In this document: positions 59,800-64,000 of the stretch, one piece after another | How the letters are laid out: each line of letters begins with the position of its first letter | Position numbering within the stretch: position 1 is the first letter of the stretch | From: JACMNW01 sp031402355 | GTDB lineage: Bacteria > Pseudomonadota > Alphaproteobacteria > Rhodobacterales > Rhodobacteraceae | Direction of reading: 5' to 3' | NCBI GenBank assembly: GCA_031402355.1 | Contig: JANNSG010000134.1 | Coordinates: forward strand, 1 to 64,000 | Length of the DNA: 64,000 nt | Notes under the pieces: model-generated | What the model saw: only the letters and a program-made list of their open reading frames with translations | Told to the model about the DNA's origin: nothing | Databases searched by the model: none | Position numbers and translations under genes: made by a program

Positions 59800-61092
59800 A
59801 TGCAGGTTACAAATCACGGGCTGGTGATCGGGGCCGTCCGCAGATCGCCAACTGCCGCGAAAGTCCTGGCCTGGGCGGCAGGGTTTCTGCGGCCTGTCGC
59901 TTTGTTGATAGCGGTTGGCCTTGCCGGGCAGGGGGTGGCCCAGGCGCAGGATCTGTCGGTTCAGGCGCGGCTGGATGTGGCGGCATCCTTTGTGACATCC
60001 GAGGCGGCCGGGATCCGGGTGGAACTGGCCTTGTCGCAAGCGGTGCCTTGGCGGGCGCGACTGCGGGCTGACCCGCCAAGACTGATCATGGATTTTCGCG
60101 AGGTTGATTTTTCGGCCATCGCTTCGGTTGCCAATACGGCGTCGCAAATCAAGGCCGTGCGGGCGGGTGTGTTCAGATCCGGGTGGTCACGGCTGGTTCT
60201 GGAACTGGATGGCCCCTATCTGGTGCGTCTGGCGGAAATGCGCACAGACGGGGCCAAAGCAGGTCTGACGGTGATGCTGCAGCCAGCCGAAAGCGATGAT
60301 TTCGCGCAGGCTGCGGGCTTGGCTGAGCCACCCGAATGGCAATTGCCGGTTTCGGTGGTGCTGCCACAGCCATCAAGCCCGCCAAAGGATGGTCTGGTGA
60401 TCGTGCTGGATCCCGGGCACGGCGGGCTTGACCCCGGGGCGGAACGCAACGGTCAGACTGAGGCGGATCTGATGCTGGCCTTTGCGCGGCAGCTTAAAGA
60501 TCTGTTGCTGCGTGAGGGAAAATTCGATGTCGTCCTGACCCGCGATGACGATGTCTTCGTGCCCTTGGAAACCCGGATCTCAATCGCGCGGGGGCATGCG
60601 GCGGATCTGCTGATCTCGCTTCACGCCGACGCATTGGAAGAGGGTGAGGCGGTGGGGGCTGTGGTCTATACGCTGTCAGATGAGGCGAGCGAGGCGGCTG
60701 CGCTGGCCCTGGCCGAGCGGCACAACCGGGACGATCTGCTGGCGGGCGTCGATCTGTCAGGGCAGGATGATCTGGTGGCGTCGGTTCTGATGTCGATGGC
60801 GCGCACAGAAACCGCCCCGCGCACTGCGCGACTTGCGACGGCGCTGCAAGAGGCGATGCAATCGGCGCAATTGAAGATGCACCGCATGCCGCTGCAATCG
60901 GCGGGGTTTTCGGTGCTGAAATCGCCTGACATTCCGTCCGTGCTGATTGAACTGGGGTTTTTGTCCAGCGCCCGTGATTTCGCCCGGCTGACAGACAAGG
61001 TCTGGCGCGCAAGAATGGCCGAGGCGATCCGCGACGGGGTGATGATCTGGGCGCAGGAAGATGCGGCCTTGAACAGCCTGAGACGGCGCTGA
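59800..61092 (+). CDS. amiC: N-acetylmuramoyl-L-alanine amidase (AMIN + Amidase_3)
   Basis: A 430-residue cell-division amidase. A signal/anchor region (about 20-49), an AMIN domain (about 60-160: VELALSQAVPWRARLRADPPRLIMDF, core PPRLIMDF) that binds peptidoglycan and an Amidase_3 domain (about 205-425) with zinc ligands in IVLDPGHGGLDPGA (His), NGQTEADLML (Glu) and ISLHADA (His), and the C-terminal Glu in SVLIELGFLSS. It splits daughter cells. ATG 59800 is chosen over GTG 59773. Confidence 0.92.
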   Translation: MQVTNHGLVIGAVRRSPTAAKVLAWAAGFLRPVALLIAVGLAGQGVAQAQDLSVQARLDVAASFVTSEAAGIRVELALSQAVPWRARLRADPPRLIMDFREVDFSAIASVANTASQIKAVRAGVFRSGWSRLVLELDGPYLVRLAEMRTDGAKAGLTVMLQPAESDDFAQAAGLAEPPEWQLPVSVVLPQPSSPPKDGLVIVLDPGHGGLDPGAERNGQTEADLMLAFARQLKDLLLREGKFDVVLTRDDDVFVPLETRISIARGHAADLLISLHADALEEGEAVGAVVYTLSDEASEAAALALAERHNRDDLLAGVDLSGQDDLVASVLMSMARTETAPRTARLATALQEAMQSAQLKMHRMPLQSAGFSVLKSPDIPSVLIELGFLSSARDFARLTDKVWRARMAEAIRDGVMIWAQEDAALNSLRRR

Positions 61093-61303
61093 CCGGCGGC
61101 AATTGGCGTGGCTTTGCCTGCAGGCGCGGTCTGATACTGCCGGTTTTGACCTTTGCGCCCATCCGCGTGTATAAGGGGGTGACCCGTGCCTTTCTGACGA
61201 TCGCCTGATCGCCGGAGGGGCCCGGATTGCTTGATACGCCAGTCTTTCGACAAAACCGGTATTTCCATTTGTCGGACTGGCTCTAGAATGCGGGGCGGCA
61301 GCG

Positions 61304-63856
61304 GTGATCAGATTTTTCGGGTCTTTCCTTGGGGCCATTTTCACGGCCTTGACGCTGGGTGCGCTGTTTGCGGCGTTGACCATTGGCGGCATTTTCTACA
61401 GCTATACCCGCGATCTGCCGAGCCACGAAAGCCTTGCGCAATACACACCGCCGACGATCAGCCGGATTTATTCCGGCGAGGGCCGGATGATTGACGAATT
61501 CGCCAAGGAGCGGCGGTTGTTCGTTCCGGCTGAAGAAATTCCCGAGCTTGTAAAGCACGCCTTTGTCGCCGCCGAAGACCAGCGGTTCTACACCCACAAG
61601 GGCTATGACGCGACCGGCATGGTGGCCGCATTCCGCGATGCGGTGGTGACGCGCGGGCGCAACTTGCGGGGTGCCTCGACCATCACCCAGCAAGTGATGA
61701 AGAATTTCCTTTTGTCCGGTGACCGCAGTGCGGAGCGGAAGATCAAGGAAATCATTCTGGCGGTGCGGCTGGAGGAAACCCTGCCAAAAGAGAAAATCCT
61801 TGAACTTTACCTGAACGAGATTTTCCTTGGCCAAAATTCCTACGGCGTAGCGGCGGCGGCGCAAACCTATTTCAACAAGACCCTAAGTGATCTTACCCCC
61901 GGCGAAGCGGCCTATCTTGCCACCTTGCCCAAAGCGCCGTCGGATCTGCATCCGGTGCGCAACAAGGATCGTGCGCTGGAGCGGCGCGGTTACGTTCTGG
62001 GGCGCATGGCTGAGGATGGATATATCACAGTCGAACTTGCCAAATCCGAAGCCGCGGCGCCGCTGCTATCGGTTCAGAATGGCGACTATCCGGCGTTTCG
62101 CGATTCGCTGCCGCCACGGGATTATTTCACCGACGAAATTCGCCGCCAGTTGTCCGGGACCTTTGGCGAGGAAGAATTCTTTGGCGGTGGCCTGACAATC
62201 CGCGCCACGATTGACCCGGAATTGCAAACCGACGCCGCAAAAGCGTTGCGGACGGGTCTGGAGAAATTTGATCGCGGCCAAGGGGTTTGGCGGGGAACCG
62301 GACAGGTCATTGCCGCTGACAAGCTTGGGACACAGGCGGACTGGCGTGAGGCCCTGTTGGGGCTAACTGTGCCGCGCGATATTCAGGGGTGGCATCCGGC
62401 GGTCGTTCTGGAGATTGAGGACGCGCGTGCGCGGATCGGGATCGAAGGGGTGCCCGAAGCAGAGGGCGGCGATTATATCCCATCCGAAGATGTCAGCTGG
62501 GCCCGCAAGCGCAATGCCGACGGCAGTCTTGGCAAGAAGGCCAAATCGCCGGGCGATCTGATCGGCGTCGGCGACGTTGTTCTGGTGCGGGCGGTGACCA
62601 AAGACGAAGACGGCAGCTTTGTGCGCTGGTCCTTGCGGCAAGTGCCCGAGGTGCAGGGTGGCTTTATGGCGATGGATGTGAACACCGGTCGGGTTCTGGC
62701 CATGCAGGGCGGCTTTTCGTATCAGGATTCGACCTTCAACCGAGCCACGCAGGCCACCCGGCAACCCGGGTCAAGCTTCAAACCGTTCGTCTACGCGGCG
62801 GCCCTTGATTCGGGGTTTCTGCCATCAACCATCGTCATTGACGCGCCCATCGAAGTCGACACACCGCAAGGGCTTTGGCGACCCAAGAATGCGTCGAACA
62901 AGTTTTACGGGCCGACCCCGATGCGAACCGGGATCGAGCAATCGCGCAACCTGATGACGGTTCGGATTGCCCAAGAGATCGGCATGCAGACGGTGGCCGG
63001 CTATGCTGAAAGATTTGGGGTCTACGACCGGATGGGGCAGTTTCTGGCAAATTCATTGGGTGCTGAGGAAACAACCTTGTTCAAGATGGTGGCCGCCTAT
63101 GCGATGTTTGCCAATGGCGGCGAACGGGTCGAGCCGACGTTGGTGGACCGCGTTCAGGGCCGCGACGGCAAGACCGTCTACCGGCACGATCAGCGTCAAT
63201 GTGACGATTGCCGCACGGCCAGCCTGGATCCCGGCGATGTGCCGCAGGTCATTTCGAACCGCGAGCGGGTTATGGACGCGATCACGGCCTATCAGCTGAC
63301 GTCAATGTTGCAGGGCGTGGTTCAACGCGGGACCGCACGCGGCATCAGCCTGCCCGTGCCCTTCGGCGGCAAGACGGGTACAACCAATGACGCCAAGGAT
63401 GTCTGGTTCATCGGCTTTACCTCAAATGTGGTTGCGGGCTGTTATATCGGGTATGATCAGCCCAGGTCACTGGGCAGTGATGCGTCCGGGGCAGGGTTTT
63501 GCGGCCCGGTCTTTCAAAGCTTTATGGAAACTGCCGTGAAGAAATACGGCGGGACCGATTTTCAGGTGCCGCCCGGCGGATACTTTATCAATATCGACCG
63601 CTTTACCGGCGCGCGTCTTCCCGAGGATGCAACCGGCGAAAACGTCGTCGCCGAATACTTCCGTGAAGGCGAAGATGCACTGTTTGGCATATTGGTTGAT
63701 GGCGGATTTGGGATGGGGGAAAATCTGCCGCTGTTTGCTTATGGCGAAACCGGCGGCGACGAGGGTGGGGCCACGGTTACCACCGCAACCGGGGCCACCA
63801 AAGTGATCCCCGGCAAGGCCGATTTCGGCACGGTCAGTTCAGGCGGGTTATACTAA
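61304..63856 (+). CDS. mrcA: Penicillin-binding protein 1A
   Basis: An 850-residue bifunctional peptidoglycan synthase. An N-terminal membrane helix (about 10-30) is followed by the glycosyltransferase with catalytic glutamate in AAEDQRFYTHKGYD and QQVMKNFLLSGDRSAERKI. The transpeptidase has SxxK as SSFK in TRQPGSSFKPF, SxN as SRN in GIEQSRNLMT, and KTG in FGGKTGTTND. Start is GTG 61304. A large insert (OB-like, about 310-450) is usual for the class. Confidence 0.95.
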   Translation: MIRFFGSFLGAIFTALTLGALFAALTIGGIFYSYTRDLPSHESLAQYTPPTISRIYSGEGRMIDEFAKERRLFVPAEEIPELVKHAFVAAEDQRFYTHKGYDATGMVAAFRDAVVTRGRNLRGASTITQQVMKNFLLSGDRSAERKIKEIILAVRLEETLPKEKILELYLNEIFLGQNSYGVAAAAQTYFNKTLSDLTPGEAAYLATLPKAPSDLHPVRNKDRALERRGYVLGRMAEDGYITVELAKSEAAAPLLSVQNGDYPAFRDSLPPRDYFTDEIRRQLSGTFGEEEFFGGGLTIRATIDPELQTDAAKALRTGLEKFDRGQGVWRGTGQVIAADKLGTQADWREALLGLTVPRDIQGWHPAVVLEIEDARARIGIEGVPEAEGGDYIPSEDVSWARKRNADGSLGKKAKSPGDLIGVGDVVLVRAVTKDEDGSFVRWSLRQVPEVQGGFMAMDVNTGRVLAMQGGFSYQDSTFNRATQATRQPGSSFKPFVYAAALDSGFLPSTIVIDAPIEVDTPQGLWRPKNASNKFYGPTPMRTGIEQSRNLMTVRIAQEIGMQTVAGYAERFGVYDRMGQFLANSLGAEETTLFKMVAAYAMFANGGERVEPTLVDRVQGRDGKTVYRHDQRQCDDCRTASLDPGDVPQVISNRERVMDAITAYQLTSMLQGVVQRGTARGISLPVPFGGKTGTTNDAKDVWFIGFTSNVVAGCYIGYDQPRSLGSDASGAGFCGPVFQSFMETAVKKYGGTDFQVPPGGYFINIDRFTGARLPEDATGENVVAEYFREGEDALFGILVDGGFGMGENLPLFAYGETGGDEGGATVTTATGATKVIPGKADFGTVSSGGLY

Positions 63857-63951
63857 CAGCCGCGCCGCGCCCTTGCCCGCGCCGGACCTTCCGGGTATCA
63901 CACCCGGCAAACCACAGCCCCGCCAAACCCTAGCCCCGAGGACAAAGACCC

Positions 63952-64000
63952 ATGCGCGCCGAGACGTTGAACAATGTGGAGGCGATCCGCAAATCCCTGG
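63952..64000 (+). CDS. prfB: Peptide chain release factor 2, N-terminal fragment
   Basis: Only 16 codons are visible (MRAETLNNVEAIRKSL), matching the alphaproteobacterial RF2 N-terminus. It reads UGA/UAA stop codons. Runs off the right edge, so the possible frameshift site is not visible. It follows PBP1A by 95 bp. Confidence 0.8.
   Translation, partial: MRAETLNNVEAIRKSL

Overview
The window reads as a chromosomal segment of a phototrophic alphaproteobacterium of the Rhodobacterales (Rhodobacter/Roseobacter type). The support is a pucBAC light-harvesting 2 operon with paired TGT-N12-ACA (PpsR-type) boxes, family-typical genes (DUF2849-cysI-cysH-DUF934-fpr order, DUF1501/DUF1800 pair, HU with an H1-like tail), and GC-rich codon use. 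Function calls come from reading motifs in the translated sequence; no database search was run.

Layout. 1-3.5 kb: assimilatory sulfate/sulfite reduction operon on the minus strand, divergent from an Lrp/AsnC regulator. 4.1-10.2 kb: a structured intergenic repeat, a cytochrome P450 with an EamA exporter, tpiA, an IscA-type Fe-S protein, a membrane protein (DUF3307) paired with a cyclase-like/HTH protein behind a four-copy operator array, a SufT-like protein and ssb. 10.4 kb: a lytic transglycosylase.

11,143-24,812 is an integrative element lodged in the 3' end of tRNA-Ser(CGA). It has a 14-bp att duplication, matching TTAGGG double repeats near both ends, a tyrosine integrase, an AlpA-like regulator, a primase-helicase, an iteron-like cluster (candidate origin), and a cargo of a SEC-C/PD-(D/E)xK-like nuclease, an MmeI-like single-chain restriction-modification enzyme and several unknown genes. 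It looks like a replication-competent satellite or integrative plasmid carrying defence genes.

26-43 kb is a carbohydrate catabolism region: aldo-keto reductase, BtpA/SgcQ-like and M42 (SgcX-like) proteins, FGGY kinase, two FucU/RbsD mutarotases, a complete ABC sugar importer, SGNH hydrolase, ribokinase-like kinase, SDR and FAH-family hydrolase. Three copies of the palindrome CTAACATG(T/C)TAG mark its promoters, so it is probably one regulon whose regulator lies outside the window. The LH2 operon (pucB, an unusually long pucA, pucC and a 197-residue gene) sits in the middle, on the opposite strand, separating the binding-protein gene from the permease genes.

43-64 kb is mostly housekeeping: DUF1501/DUF1800 export pair, tgt, lon, an HU-like protein, two tRNA-Val, pirin, tRNA-Asp followed by a decayed tRNA-Asp copy, a GNAT acetyltransferase, an M20 peptidase, a RodZ-like protein, ispG, a DsbA-like oxidoreductase, an AmiC-type amidase, PBP1A and the start of prfB.
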